Made by a program: the position numbers and the translations under genes. From contig NZ_CATMFB010000002.1 in assembly GCF_950066645.1 (NCBI RefSeq), forward strand, positions 124,001-188,000: a stretch of DNA of 64,000 nucleotides. The letters run 5' to 3'. This DNA comes from an uncultured Thalassolituus sp. (lineage in GTDB: Bacteria; Pseudomonadota; Gammaproteobacteria; Pseudomonadales; Oceanobacteraceae). The notes below the pieces were generated by a model. It was not told the DNA's origin. It saw nothing but the letters and a program-made list of their open reading frames with translations, and made no database searches. Of this stretch, positions 16,713 to 25,404 are shown piece by piece (the stretch's first letter is position 1; every line of letters starts with the position of its first letter).

Positions 16713-16925
16713 ATGGCAAATATTGTTCAAGGCACCGTCAAGTGGTTCAACGACGAGAAAGGCTTCGGCTTCATCGCACAGGACTCCGGCAAAGACGTTT
16801 TCGTTCACTACAGCGCAATCAACGGCAATGGCCGTCGTTCGCTTGCTGAAGGCCAGCTCGTGACCATGGAAGTGGTTCAGGGCCAGAAAGGTCCTCAGGC
16901 TGAGAACGTTACCCCAGCGGAATGA
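16713..16925 (+). CDS. Cold-shock protein, CspA family
   Basis: A 70-residue single cold-shock domain. The RNA-binding motifs are intact: RNP1 KGFGFIAQ and RNP2 VFVHYSAI, with [15 protein letters not shown] at the start and GPQAENVTP at the end. It acts as an RNA chaperone that melts secondary structure. The start MANIVQG at 16713 follows AGGAAAG; an in-frame ATG 24 bases earlier is less well placed. It is followed by a strong terminator, so it is a single-gene unit with a long leader. Which Csp paralog it corresponds to cannot be told from sequence alone. Confidence 0.95.
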   Translation: MANIVQGTVKWFNDEKGFGFIAQDSGKDVFVHYSAINGNGRRSLAEGQLVTMEVVQGQKGPQAENVTPAE

Positions 16926-16931
16926 TTTCTC

Positions 16932-16959
16932 AGGGCCCGGTCAATTGACCGGGCCTTTT
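16932..16959 (+). terminator. Intrinsic terminator of the cold-shock gene
   Basis: An 11-base-arm perfect palindrome (GGCCCGGTCAA/TTGACCGGGCC, 16934-16955) followed by TTTTC, seven bases after the stop codon. Confidence 0.92.
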
Positions 16960-17033
16960 CATTTGCGCACTTCATTCTCGACAGGCTCAAGTTAACTGGT
17001 AATCTGTCAGCAGATTAACCGGATGGTTTTTGC

Positions 17034-17441
17034 ATGATCGATCAGGGTGAACTCTTCTCTATTCCAAATCCGTGCCGTGGCATATGCACGTCAAACAACC
17101 GTGGCTATTGCAGAGGTTGTCTGCGTTCTCGCCAGGAGCGTTTTCATTGGAATGAGTTCAGTGCATTTCAGCAGCAGCTGATTATCAATCTGTGTGAACG
17201 TCGCAGGCTTAAAATTCAGGCCGACCGTAATCCTGTGCCTGACGATGATGATATTCACGATATCGATCAACCTGACCTGTTTGACCTGCCTGCAGATACC
17301 CCAGCAGACACCGGCGATGTAACCTCAGTAGCAGCATTGTCACCTGACGCTGCCAAAGACGCGATCACACCGTCCGGGACGGACCTGCCTGCAAAGCCTG
17401 ACAGCTCGTTCCCTCAGCACGGCCAATACGATTTATTCTGA
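17034..17441 (+). CDS. DUF1289 domain protein with acidic C-terminal tail
   Basis: A 135-residue protein. Residues ~10-50 form a DUF1289 motif: PNPCRGICTSNNRGYCRGC followed by RSRQERFHW, with four cysteines that could bind Zn or an Fe-S cluster. The rest, from about residue 65, is a low-complexity acidic tail rich in Asp, Pro and Thr that looks disordered; usual DUF1289 proteins are only 60-80 residues, so the tail is an addition. The function of the family is unknown. It ends by overlapping the hydroxypyruvate isomerase gene by 9 bases, tail to tail. Confidence 0.85.
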   Translation: MIDQGELFSIPNPCRGICTSNNRGYCRGCLRSRQERFHWNEFSAFQQQLIINLCERRRLKIQADRNPVPDDDDIHDIDQPDLFDLPADTPADTGDVTSVAALSPDAAKDAITPSGTDLPAKPDSSFPQHGQYDLF

Positions 17442-18203
17442 CTTCCAGTCCAGTGTCCTGCTGGTCGAAACATCGGATGGGCGATATTCAGCAGCCACCC
17501 AGCCCGCGTAGCCAGTCTCGCTGATCGCAGCAAACACAGAGGCAAAATCTAATGCCCCTTTGCCTGGCTCGTTGCGTCCCGGAGCATCAGCAAACTGGAT
17601 ATGACCAATCTGGTCGATGTTGCCACGCAGCAGTTCAGTCACATCCTGCTGCATCATTGCCATATGGTAGATATCAAACTGCATTTTAACAGACAGGCCT
17701 GCAAGATCCTCAATCACCGACGTCATATCAGCGAAGGTGGAGATCAGAAAATCCGGCATATCGACCGTATTGATTGCTTCAAAGGTAACGGTCACTCCGA
17801 GAGGAGAAAGCACCTCGTCTGCGAGACGCAGGTTATTCAGAAACACGTTCCGGTATTCATCGTAGCGTGACTTATCAGTGCAACGTCCCGCGAGCACGTT
17901 GACACGGGATGGCCGCAGAACACGGACATACTCTGCGCACTGCTGCAAAGCATCCGCAAAAGCCCCCTGCTTACCAGGAACCGATGCCAGCCCTTCCCCG
18001 CCCTGCATCAGATCTCCAGCAGGAACATTGATCAGCACACAGGTCTGTCCATTGCGATCAAGTGCTGCCCTGATATCAGAGACAGGTGTATCGTAGGGGA
18101 ACTGTATTTCAACCGCATCGAAACCATCAGCGGCAGCGGCACTGAAACGTTCGATAAACGGATACTCTGTATACAGAAGAGAGAGGTTGGCGGCCCATTT
18201 CAT
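17433..18203 (-). CDS. hyi: Hydroxypyruvate isomerase family protein
   Basis: A 256-residue TIM-barrel of the xylose-isomerase-like group, matching Hyi: MKWAANLSLLYTEYPFIERF at the N-terminus, FDAVEIQFPYD, TVTFEAINTVDMPDF with the metal-binding Glu near residue 150, QFDIYHMAMMQQD, IGHIQFADAPGRNEPG and AAEYRP with the second Glu. Hyi interconverts hydroxypyruvate and tartronate semialdehyde. The next upstream gene encodes the reductase that uses tartronate semialdehyde, and their stop and start share TGATG, so they form a coupled pair for glyoxylate/glycerate metabolism. No glyoxylate carboligase gene is seen in the window. Confidence 0.9.
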   Translation of the reverse strand: MKWAANLSLLYTEYPFIERFSAAAADGFDAVEIQFPYDTPVSDIRAALDRNGQTCVLINVPAGDLMQGGEGLASVPGKQGAFADALQQCAEYVRVLRPSRVNVLAGRCTDKSRYDEYRNVFLNNLRLADEVLSPLGVTVTFEAINTVDMPDFLISTFADMTSVIEDLAGLSVKMQFDIYHMAMMQQDVTELLRGNIDQIGHIQFADAPGRNEPGKGALDFASVFAAISETGYAGWVAAEYRPSDVSTSRTLDWKSE

Positions 18204-19084
18204 CAGGACTTTTCCTCATACATTGAAATCAGCGTGCAGGGGTCATCATCAGCGTGGCCCTGTGCGGCATGCAGTCGCATCAGCTCGGCGCCAAGTCCAG
18301 CCATAGGGATTGCACTCTGCATCGACTTGCCCAGCGCATTGGCCATATCGAGATCTTTCAGCAGCGTTCGGACATGCCACTTCACCGGATCAAAGTCCCG
18401 CTCTGCCATGCGCGGTCCTGTGAGCTGAAGCGGAACAGAATCGGCGAAGCCGCCTTTCAGAGCGCCCGGAATGGCACCCGCATCAACTCCAGCTTTCTCT
18501 GCCAGCGCCATCACCTCGGCCATCACCAGAACATTGCAGCTGACGATCATCTGATTGCAGATCTTGGTCACCTGGCCGGCACCGGTCGGCCCCATGCGTG
18601 TGACACGCTGCGACAGAGGCGCCAGCACCGGCCGAAGCTGATCGATCAGAGCTTCCTCACCCCCCGCCATAATGGCCAGTGACCCCTGCTCTGCGCCCGC
18701 AACGCCACCTGACACCGGAGCATCAACCCACTTCACCCCTCGCTCGTTTTCCAGACGGGTCGCCAAGCTGCGGGTTGCGGCGGGATCAATACTGGAAAAG
18801 TCGACCAGCACCTGACCCGGCCTCGCGTATGTGGCAATGCCTCCCTCACCAAAGACGACGGCTTCAACAGCGGCGGTGTCCGACACACAGAGCATCAGAA
18901 TCTCACATTCTCCGGTCAGCTGTTGTAAGTGTTCGCATACCTGAACGCCCTTATCAGCTAAGGGCATTGTCTTCTCTGGATTTCGGTTCCAGACCTTCAC
19001 ATCAAACCCGGCCTGATGCAGACGCAGGCTCATAGGGACCCCCATCAGGCCCATGCCAATAAATCCGATTGCCGCTTCTTTCAT
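18203..19084 (-). CDS. glxR: 2-hydroxy-3-oxopropionate (tartronate semialdehyde) reductase-like dehydrogenase
   Basis: A 293-residue beta-hydroxyacid dehydrogenase. The NAD(P) motif IGFIGMGLMGVPMSLRL is at residues 5-21; the substrate signature DAPVSGGVAGAEQGSLAIMAGG is near residue 118; GPTGAGQVTKICNQM carries the catalytic Lys near residue 170. Next to hyi, the likely reaction is NAD(P)H reduction of tartronate semialdehyde to D-glycerate. Start MKEAAIGF at 19084 follows GGTGA seven bases upstream; a longer frame to 19132 exists. GlxR and GarR cannot be told apart by eye. Confidence 0.87.
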   Translation of the reverse strand: MKEAAIGFIGMGLMGVPMSLRLHQAGFDVKVWNRNPEKTMPLADKGVQVCEHLQQLTGECEILMLCVSDTAAVEAVVFGEGGIATYARPGQVLVDFSSIDPAATRSLATRLENERGVKWVDAPVSGGVAGAEQGSLAIMAGGEEALIDQLRPVLAPLSQRVTRMGPTGAGQVTKICNQMIVSCNVLVMAEVMALAEKAGVDAGAIPGALKGGFADSVPLQLTGPRMAERDFDPVKWHVRTLLKDLDMANALGKSMQSAIPMAGLGAELMRLHAAQGHADDDPCTLISMYEEKS

Positions 19085-19217
19085 TGAGATTTCACCCTGT
19101 ACCGCCTCAGCCTGATTGGGCGAGTTTATCATTAACGAATCTTAACCTAGGATTTTTACGCAGAATTTCATCCCTGTCCTATGCTTACTTCCAGTTACTC
19201 GAGAAGGAAGTATAACT

Positions 19218-20051
19218 ATGAATATGGCCTCTATTTTCGCTGAACCTAAGCAACTCCCGCACATCCCTCGTGTGGTTCAGGAGCTTATGGAAAGCTTCCG
19301 TGATGACGATAATGACGTCGATGTTGATGAAATCAGCGGCAAAGTAGCCCTCGACCAGTCTCTGACCGCGAAGGTCCTGCGACTGGCTAACTCTGCTCAT
19401 TACGGGGTGTCCCGCACCATCGCCAATCCGCACGATGCTGTCATGCTGCTTGGCTTTAATACACTGCGCACTATGGTACTGGCATCAGGCGTGACCGGCG
19501 CATTTAAACTCGATGGCTTTGACCAGAATAAGTTCTGGCGCAATGCTTTCGGTATCGCCGCACTGTCTAAGTGGATTGCCGGTTATGTACCGGGCGCAGA
19601 CAAAGAAACCGCCTTTACCTGTGGCATGATGCATTCCGTCGGCAGCCTGCTGCTGGTCATGTTCTATCCGAAAGAAGCGATGCACCTGGATGAATCGGAA
19701 GCGATGGGCTCATCACATCGTCATGAACTGGAGAATGGTCAGTTCGGTTATAACTACGCCGATGTGGGTGCTGAACTGGCGAAACGCTGGAAGTTTCCGG
19801 AAATTATTCAGACGGCGATTCATGAACAGAACAACCCGCAGGAAGACGCTGATTACTCAACCGAAGCGGGCATTATTTATCTGGCCAAGTACCTGAAGCG
19901 TGCTCATGACTCAAACATGTCTGAGGATGAAATCGTCGCGGGCTTCCCTCTGGCCGTCGCCGACAAAATTGGCCTGGACGTTGGCCGGGCCTACAAAGAC
20001 CTGGCGAATATCGGTGACCTGAACTCAGGACTGGACGGTCTGCTCGACTGA
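19218..20051 (+). CDS. HDOD-domain signalling protein
   Basis: A 277-residue stand-alone HDOD domain protein. Typical blocks are LPHIPRVVQELME, ALDQSLTAKVLRLANSAHYG, IANPHDAVMLLGFNTLRTMVLA, FTCGMMHSVGSLLL and AELAKRWKFPEII with AIHEQ. HDOD proteins are HD-domain relatives that usually lack the metal-binding HD residues and act in regulatory signalling, motility or stress. The ribosome binding site is GAAGGAAG. It points away from glxR and overlaps the convergent ATP-grasp gene by 27 bases. Confidence 0.92.
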   Translation: MNMASIFAEPKQLPHIPRVVQELMESFRDDDNDVDVDEISGKVALDQSLTAKVLRLANSAHYGVSRTIANPHDAVMLLGFNTLRTMVLASGVTGAFKLDGFDQNKFWRNAFGIAALSKWIAGYVPGADKETAFTCGMMHSVGSLLLVMFYPKEAMHLDESEAMGSSHRHELENGQFGYNYADVGAELAKRWKFPEIIQTAIHEQNNPQEDADYSTEAGIIYLAKYLKRAHDSNMSEDEIVAGFPLAVADKIGLDVGRAYKDLANIGDLNSGLDGLLD

Positions 20052-20999
20052 GCCAAACCAGCTCTGGCTGAGCCTGACCCGCTCCTCTGCAGGAGCCGAC
20101 AGCTCAGCGTCTGACAGATCATCAATGCGGCGCAGTCTTGGTAACAGGCCTGCGCCGTTTGCTACCTGAATGGCCAGTCCCGGACGGGCGTTCAGTTCGA
20201 GAAGCTGCGGCCCCTTGTCGCGGTCAATCACAATATCAGTGCCCAGATAACCTAACCCAGTTACTTCATAACAACGTGCAGCCATAAGAAGCAGGGCATC
20301 CCAATCGGGGACTTCCAGCTCATCCAGCCGTTGCCCGGTGTCCGGGTGTTGCGTCACCGTCTGACCAAACTGCACGGCATTCAGCGCGCGTCCCGTTGCC
20401 ATATCAAGGCCCACACCGACGGCCCCCTGATGCAGGTTGGCTTTCCCATCGGAGGCATGAGTCGCAAGGCGCATCATTGCCATCACAGGAAACCCGCGAC
20501 AGACGATCACCCGGATATCCGGCACCCCTTCTACCGTGAAACGATCGAATCGGGGATCGGCATGAATCAGCTCTTCGATAATTGCGACGTCAGGTTTGCC
20601 GCCCAGACTGTAGAGGCCTGCCAGTATATTGGATACATCCCGGCGCAGATCAGAGATTGTTAAACGCGCCCCACTGGCTTTGATAAACTCGTCACCGTCG
20701 CGGCCGGTCACTACGATGATCCCTTTACCACCACTGCCTTTTGAGGGCTTGATCGCAAACCCGGCATGCCCTTCAAGCAGGTTGCTCAATCCCGCGACCT
20801 GAGACTGCTCCGCTACTGTACCTATCGGCGCGGGCGTCGGAATGCCCGCCGGATGCACGGTCAGCTTAGTTTTGAGTTTGTTGTCCACCAACGGAAAGAG
20901 GCGGCGTGGGTTATACCGGGCAATATACCGGCTGTTACGGCGGTTAATGCCCAGTATGCCGTAGCTTCGCAGAGTCCAGGGTGCAATAAAACGCGACAT
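20025..20999 (-). CDS. ATP-grasp alpha-L-glutamate ligase-like protein (RimK-related)
   Basis: The 324-residue protein fits the RimK-related glutamate ligase-like family: the ATP-grasp lysine and glycine loop AIKPSKGSGGKGIIVV at about residues 82-97, IIEELI, PDIRVIVCRGFPVMAMMRLATHASDGKANLHQGAVGVGLD (landmarks DIRVIV, ANLHQGAVG), and LLELNARPGLAIQVAN with the Mg-binding Glu-Leu-Asn. Such enzymes form amide bonds between a carboxyl and an amino group using ATP. The gene abuts the 7TM inactive-transglutaminase gene exactly and is third in a conserved three-gene set. The substrate is unknown. Confidence 0.9.
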   Translation of the reverse strand: MSRFIAPWTLRSYGILGINRRNSRYIARYNPRRLFPLVDNKLKTKLTVHPAGIPTPAPIGTVAEQSQVAGLSNLLEGHAGFAIKPSKGSGGKGIIVVTGRDGDEFIKASGARLTISDLRRDVSNILAGLYSLGGKPDVAIIEELIHADPRFDRFTVEGVPDIRVIVCRGFPVMAMMRLATHASDGKANLHQGAVGVGLDMATGRALNAVQFGQTVTQHPDTGQRLDELEVPDWDALLLMAARCYEVTGLGYLGTDIVIDRDKGPQLLELNARPGLAIQVANGAGLLPRLRRIDDLSDAELSAPAEERVRLSQSWFGSVEQTVQS

Positions 21000-22514
21000 T
21001 TAACGCTGCCTGAACGAAGCAAACCGCCGAAGCTCAGACAGGCGGTAACCCGCATACGCACCGAGCATGACAATCAGACCGACAATAATGAACTGCACAC
21101 CCATAAAGTTGAACGTCAGATGCTGTACCACGGGATTCTGCATCGCCCAGTACGCTAAAGCGGCAGTGAGCAGACTTCCGCCCCCCTGAATCAGGACTTC
21201 CTTACCGCCTTCTTCTTCCCAGAGAATCGACATGCGCTCAATTGTCCAGGCAAGAATGACCATAGGGAAGAACATGATCTTCAGACCTTCGGTCATACCG
21301 AGCTTGTACGAAAGCACACTGAACAGACTGATGATGGCAATCACCGTCACGATGACCGCCGATATTCGTGCAACAAGGAGAAGATTCAGTCGCGACAGGT
21401 AGCTGCGTATGAACAGACCACAGGCCACCACAAGCACAAATCCAACAATGCCTGTGCCCAATGACGTCTGCATAAAAGCGACTGCAAACAGGACAGGCAT
21501 AAAGGTACCGGAGGTACGCAGGCCAACCAGAATTCTGAGAATACATACCACCAGCGCACCGACCGGCAGCAGCAATATGGTTTTGAACATTGCCTGCTCT
21601 TCGACAGGCAGGCTGTGAATCGAGAAATTCAGCAGACTCTGCCCTGTATCCGTGTGCTCAGTCAGTGCACTGTAGGTTGATTCTTCGCGGCGTATCATTG
21701 AGAAACGGATGCGCGAATCACGGCCACCAATAACATCCAGCACTGGCGCGCCACGCTGCTCCCAGAGCAGAAGTGGTAATTCTTCGTCGGGTGAATCACT
21801 GACGCGGAAAATCTGACTTTTTCCGCCCTGCCAGACCCGCAACAGCGGCGTCAGTAATTGCCTGCGGCGTCCGTCTTCCAGTTCCAGACCGTAGACGACC
21901 GTGGCCGGAACCTGAGCTTCGTTCAGAATATCCGCCATCAGATTTGGCATGCGCCCATTGAAAGCACGTCTCAGTAAGCGGATATGCTGAGGCGCATCGG
22001 TCTGATTGAAACGCTTGATCAGTTCCCGCGCAAAACTGAAGTTGTCGGAGGAGGTGTTATAAGCCCCTTCCAGAACCGTAAGAACTGCAGTGCGGTATGG
22101 GTCCTGCCAGTCGGGACTGACTATTTTAGGTGCGGGAAAATTATTCCCTGACCAGTTATCGGACTCCAGCACATCCACCTGATAGTAAAGTTCCTGCGCA
22201 CCACTGGCAGCCCGGACAGTCCACTCAGCTCTCGGGTCGGCCCCTTCAATAAAATTAAGTCCGTAGCCCGGCGAGGCTCCGGACTGACGCAGAATGGTAA
22301 AATCCGACTGTTCTGCCGGACGCGCCATGGACACTTTGACCGGGCCGCCATCGGCAGTGAATTCAATACGGGCTTCGAGCGACCAGACGGTCTGAGTTTC
22401 TCCGTAAATAAGAGGAACTTCATACACCCAGTGACGATGCAGAACTAATGCGGTACCGATAAGCAGTAATAAAGTGACCAGCCCTGGCAAGGCTAAATCA
22501 GACGGACGTCTCAT
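21000..22514 (-). CDS. Inactive transglutaminase fused to a seven-helix membrane domain
   Basis: A 504-residue protein in two parts. Residues ~10-30 form a first transmembrane helix; residues ~35-300 form an extracytoplasmic domain with a transglutaminase-like middle (RELIKRFNQTDAPQHIRLLRRAFNGRMPNLMADILN) that lacks the usual Cys-His-Asp set; residues ~305-490 hold about seven membrane helices (AMFKTILLLPVGALVV onward). This matches the inactive transglutaminase/7TM family pair always found with a RimK-like ligase and a retropepsin-like protein. It probably recognises peptides in the periplasm. Its start overlaps the stop of the preceding gene by 4 bases. Confidence 0.9.
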   Translation of the reverse strand: MRRPSDLALPGLVTLLLLIGTALVLHRHWVYEVPLIYGETQTVWSLEARIEFTADGGPVKVSMARPAEQSDFTILRQSGASPGYGLNFIEGADPRAEWTVRAASGAQELYYQVDVLESDNWSGNNFPAPKIVSPDWQDPYRTAVLTVLEGAYNTSSDNFSFARELIKRFNQTDAPQHIRLLRRAFNGRMPNLMADILNEAQVPATVVYGLELEDGRRRQLLTPLLRVWQGGKSQIFRVSDSPDEELPLLLWEQRGAPVLDVIGGRDSRIRFSMIRREESTYSALTEHTDTGQSLLNFSIHSLPVEEQAMFKTILLLPVGALVVCILRILVGLRTSGTFMPVLFAVAFMQTSLGTGIVGFVLVVACGLFIRSYLSRLNLLLVARISAVIVTVIAIISLFSVLSYKLGMTEGLKIMFFPMVILAWTIERMSILWEEEGGKEVLIQGGGSLLTAALAYWAMQNPVVQHLTFNFMGVQFIIVGLIVMLGAYAGYRLSELRRFASFRQR

Positions 22515-23263
22515 GGCGCATCAGGCTCCACTTTGGGGTGCAGATATTCCGAGCCGACATCGACCAGAGCCATATCCCGCAGGAAAGATCGTCCAAGCAG
22601 AACCGGATAACTCATCCGCGAGCGATCAGCCAGAGTAAACTCCGTCTGCTGTCTCAGATTCTCACCCAACATCACGTCCAGCTCGACGACTGGACGACGG
22701 TCGGTGTCGTCATAGGAGGCCTGACGGATGCGGACGTTACGTTTAAGTCTTGCTTCGAGATGCACAGGCTCCTGGTTGTCGATTTCCAGGTCAAACGACA
22801 CCCAGCGTTTACCATCCCGTTCAAACCGTACGATATTCGTCGCACTGATACTGGAAGTGGCGGCACCGGTGTCAACACGCGCGGCCAGGTGGATGCCCGG
22901 AGGGTTCAGATAGATCCACTCGTTGGACCCCACAACCACTTTATTATCGAAATTCAGAGATTTTTTAGCGACAGGCTTACAGCTGACGACAGAAACCGGC
23001 GCGGGGGGTGCTTTCACCACCGGAGCTGGTGTTGCCAGCATGGCCTCGATCGAGTGCAGCTGCTGCTCCTGTTCCGTTAACTGAACACTGAGCGAATCGA
23101 TATCGTCGCGGACACTCTGATCCGCAGTACACGCTTCCCTGACGACCTCCGAAATGCCCTGCATCGTCACCTGACGATGGTCCGGCCCTGGCCAGTGACT
23201 ACAACCAGCCATGAGAGACGCAGCGCTCATCGCAGCAGCGAAACACGCTACTCTGGATAGCAT
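22511..23263 (-). CDS. Retropepsin-like lipoprotein (annotated in databases as ATP-dependent zinc protease)
   Basis: A 250-residue lipoprotein: signal MLSRVACFAAAMSAASLMAGC with the lipobox LMAGC at residue 21, then a short coiled coil (residues ~45-70), then from residue ~110 the PF05618 domain. That domain contains ARVDTGAATSSISA; DTGA is the active-site pattern of retroviral-type aspartic proteases, so the zinc protease name is probably wrong. The related RimB of the Pseudomonas rimABK operon is described as a putative retropepsin. It is the first gene of the three-gene unit and its stop overlaps the next start. Confidence 0.87.
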   Translation of the reverse strand: MLSRVACFAAAMSAASLMAGCSHWPGPDHRQVTMQGISEVVREACTADQSVRDDIDSLSVQLTEQEQQLHSIEAMLATPAPVVKAPPAPVSVVSCKPVAKKSLNFDNKVVVGSNEWIYLNPPGIHLAARVDTGAATSSISATNIVRFERDGKRWVSFDLEIDNQEPVHLEARLKRNVRIRQASYDDTDRRPVVELDVMLGENLRQQTEFTLADRSRMSYPVLLGRSFLRDMALVDVGSEYLHPKVEPDAP

Positions 23264-23370
23264 AAAAACACCCCGGTATTTCTAAGAATGCAGCATTTAA
23301 CCATAGATTATGCCCGGCAAAGAACCTGCCGGAAGCTCTGAGACCAAATTAATCACCAGATGTTCAATGC

Positions 23371-23838
23371 TCAGCGACTACCCACTTCAAAACTTCCGTC
23401 TGAATGAAAACGGGCAACCTGTAAACGCTTGCGTGCAAGGAGCAGAGGCTCCTCGTCGTAAAACAGAAAATTCTTCCAGCACTGGCGGAAAGTGCGCCAG
23501 CTGGTCTGGATCACATGCTGGCTGTCGTAGCAGAAAAACACCTGTGTGTTCGCTTCCCAGTCCTGAAAATCCAGTTCTTCCGGGAGCGAATTGTCATCGG
23601 ATTCCCACTGGGTCTGCCAGTCAGCACGGGTATGCCAGACCCCGTTGGCCGACGGCCAGTCATCACCGAGAAAATGGCTGGCGTGCGTGGCTTCTTTGCT
23701 GACATGCTGACGCCAGTACACCAGAGCAGACTCGGCTGTCAGCGGGCGGATGTCAGCCGCTAATTCGTCGGGCACCGGAAGCTCCCGGTGGCGGAATATC
23801 CAACCCTGGTCATAGTCTGAGAGTGTCTGATAATCCAT
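23371..23838 (-). CDS. DUF2947 family protein
   Basis: A 155-residue cytosolic protein, rich in Trp (GWIFRHR, YWRQHVS, GDDWPS, TRADWQTQWESDD, DFQDWEANTQVFFCYDS). This matches my memory of the DUF2947 family, found mainly in marine gammaproteobacteria; no function is known. MDYQTLSDYDQGW at 23838 is the most natural start; the open frame continues 11 codons further. It is followed by 107 bases without a gene before the retropepsin-like gene, so it may or may not belong to that unit. Confidence 0.78.
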   Translation of the reverse strand: MDYQTLSDYDQGWIFRHRELPVPDELAADIRPLTAESALVYWRQHVSKEATHASHFLGDDWPSANGVWHTRADWQTQWESDDNSLPEELDFQDWEANTQVFFCYDSQHVIQTSWRTFRQCWKNFLFYDEEPLLLARKRLQVARFHSDGSFEVGSR

Positions 23839-23876
23839 AGCAGTATCCGAAGGTAAATATAACAACAGCATGACAC

Positions 23877-23902
23877 AAAAAAGCCGCCTGATGGCGGCTT
23901 TA
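23877..23902. terminator. thrC terminator
   Basis: AAAAAAGCCGCC TGAT GGCGGCTTTA. Read on the minus strand it is a GC-rich hairpin followed by six Ts, 17 bases after the thrC stop; it separates thrC from the DUF2947 gene. Confidence 0.9.
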
Positions 23903-23918
23903 GTGAGGCATTCCCCGA

Positions 23919-25328
23919 TCAGTCGCGGAAGGTATTTTCTGCAATAAACTGCTGAACAGTGTTCAGGTCTGCCGGCAGAACAGACAGACGCTCTTCGCGC
24001 TCCATCAGGTCTTTCAGATGATGCGGCAATTCTGGCATGTCAAAACCAGCGCGTCCTACGGCATCTTCAAACTTCACCGGATGCGCTGTTCCCAGCGTAA
24101 TCATCGGAATGTTCGGGTTACGACGACATTCTCGCGCGGCTTTGACACCAATCGCTGTGTGAGGGTCCAGCAGGTAGCCTGTTTCAGCGTACACTTCTTT
24201 CATCACTTCAACGGTCGTGTGTTCATCGACTGCCAGACTGTCGAACAGTTCGCGGGCTTTGGCGAGTTTATCTTCGTCGAGAGAAATGATGTCGTCGCGA
24301 GCGTTCATTTTTGCCATCAGGCCCGCCAGTACCGAACCGTCGCGGTCATACAGATCAAACAGCAGACGTTCGAAGTTGCTGGATACTGCGATATCCATCG
24401 ACGGTGTGATGGTGTGCTTCAGCGGACGCACCTCATACTGGTTTTTGCTCATCAGACGATGCAGAACATCGTTGGTATTGGTCGCAATCACCAGCTGCTC
24501 AATCGGCAGCCCCATCTTACGCGCCATATAGCCCGCAAAAATGTCGCCGAAGTTACCGGTAGGTACGGAGTACGCCATCGGACGCAGCGGACCACCCAGA
24601 TTCAGGCTTGAATAGAAGTAGTAAACGATCTGAGCCATGATCCGGGCCCAGTTGATGCTGTTAACGGCAACGAGTTTACGCTCACCACGCAGGAAGCTCT
24701 GATCACCAAAGCTTGCCTTGACCATGTCCTGCGCCTGATCGAAGTTACCCTCAATCGCGATGTTATAAATATTATCGCCTTCAACCGTGGTCATCTGACG
24801 GCGCTGAACCTCAGACACCTTACCGTTCGGGTGCAGAATAAAAATATCCACATTACGGCAGGCTTTTGTACCTTCAATCGCCGCAGAACCGGTATCGCCG
24901 GAGGTTGCCCCCATGATCACGACTTTCTCGTTGCGACGCTCCAGAACATAGTCCAGAAGACGACCAAGCAATTGCAGGGCGAAATCTTTAAAGGCCAGGG
25001 TCGGACCGTGGAACAGTTCAAGGACGTACTCGTTGTGATCCAGCTGCTGCAGAGGCGCAATCGCCTTGTGACCGAAGTTCGTGTTGTTATACACGTCTTC
25101 CAGCATGCCTTTCAGGGCGTCACTGTCGACACACCCTTCAACAAAGGGATAAATCACTTTGTGAGCCAGCTCAGTGTAAGGCAGGTCGCGCCATGACTGA
25201 ATTTCTTCCAGTGAATACTGTGGTACTTCTTTCGGTACATAGAGACCGCCGTCCGTCGCCAGACCTGTCAGCAGTACGTCTTCAAAGGTGAGTTCCGGCG
25301 CATTACCGCGCGTGGAGATATATTTCAT
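23919..25328 (-). CDS. thrC: Threonine synthase
   Basis: The 469-residue PLP enzyme converts O-phosphohomoserine to threonine. Landmarks: MKYISTRGNAPELTFEDVLLTGLATDGGLYVP at the N-terminus (given by KYISTRG and DGGLYVP), FHGPTLAFKDFALQLLG with the PLP-lysine, GATSGDTGSAAIEG and PTGNFGDIFAGYMA. Length fits the long (class I) bacterial enzyme. The gene is not next to hom or thrB; the upstream neighbour is a DUF3087 membrane protein. Two ATGs in tandem (25331 and 25328) could both start it; the second gives the family-like N-terminus. It has its own terminator. Confidence 0.96.
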   Translation of the reverse strand: MKYISTRGNAPELTFEDVLLTGLATDGGLYVPKEVPQYSLEEIQSWRDLPYTELAHKVIYPFVEGCVDSDALKGMLEDVYNNTNFGHKAIAPLQQLDHNEYVLELFHGPTLAFKDFALQLLGRLLDYVLERRNEKVVIMGATSGDTGSAAIEGTKACRNVDIFILHPNGKVSEVQRRQMTTVEGDNIYNIAIEGNFDQAQDMVKASFGDQSFLRGERKLVAVNSINWARIMAQIVYYFYSSLNLGGPLRPMAYSVPTGNFGDIFAGYMARKMGLPIEQLVIATNTNDVLHRLMSKNQYEVRPLKHTITPSMDIAVSSNFERLLFDLYDRDGSVLAGLMAKMNARDDIISLDEDKLAKARELFDSLAVDEHTTVEVMKEVYAETGYLLDPHTAIGVKAARECRRNPNIPMITLGTAHPVKFEDAVGRAGFDMPELPHHLKDLMEREERLSVLPADLNTVQQFIAENTFRD

Positions 25329-25404
25329 CATGACTGGGAGACCCAAGGGTGTTCATTAAAAATGCGCGTAGTTTACATGCTTTACTGGCGATGCGCACCC
25401 GCAC

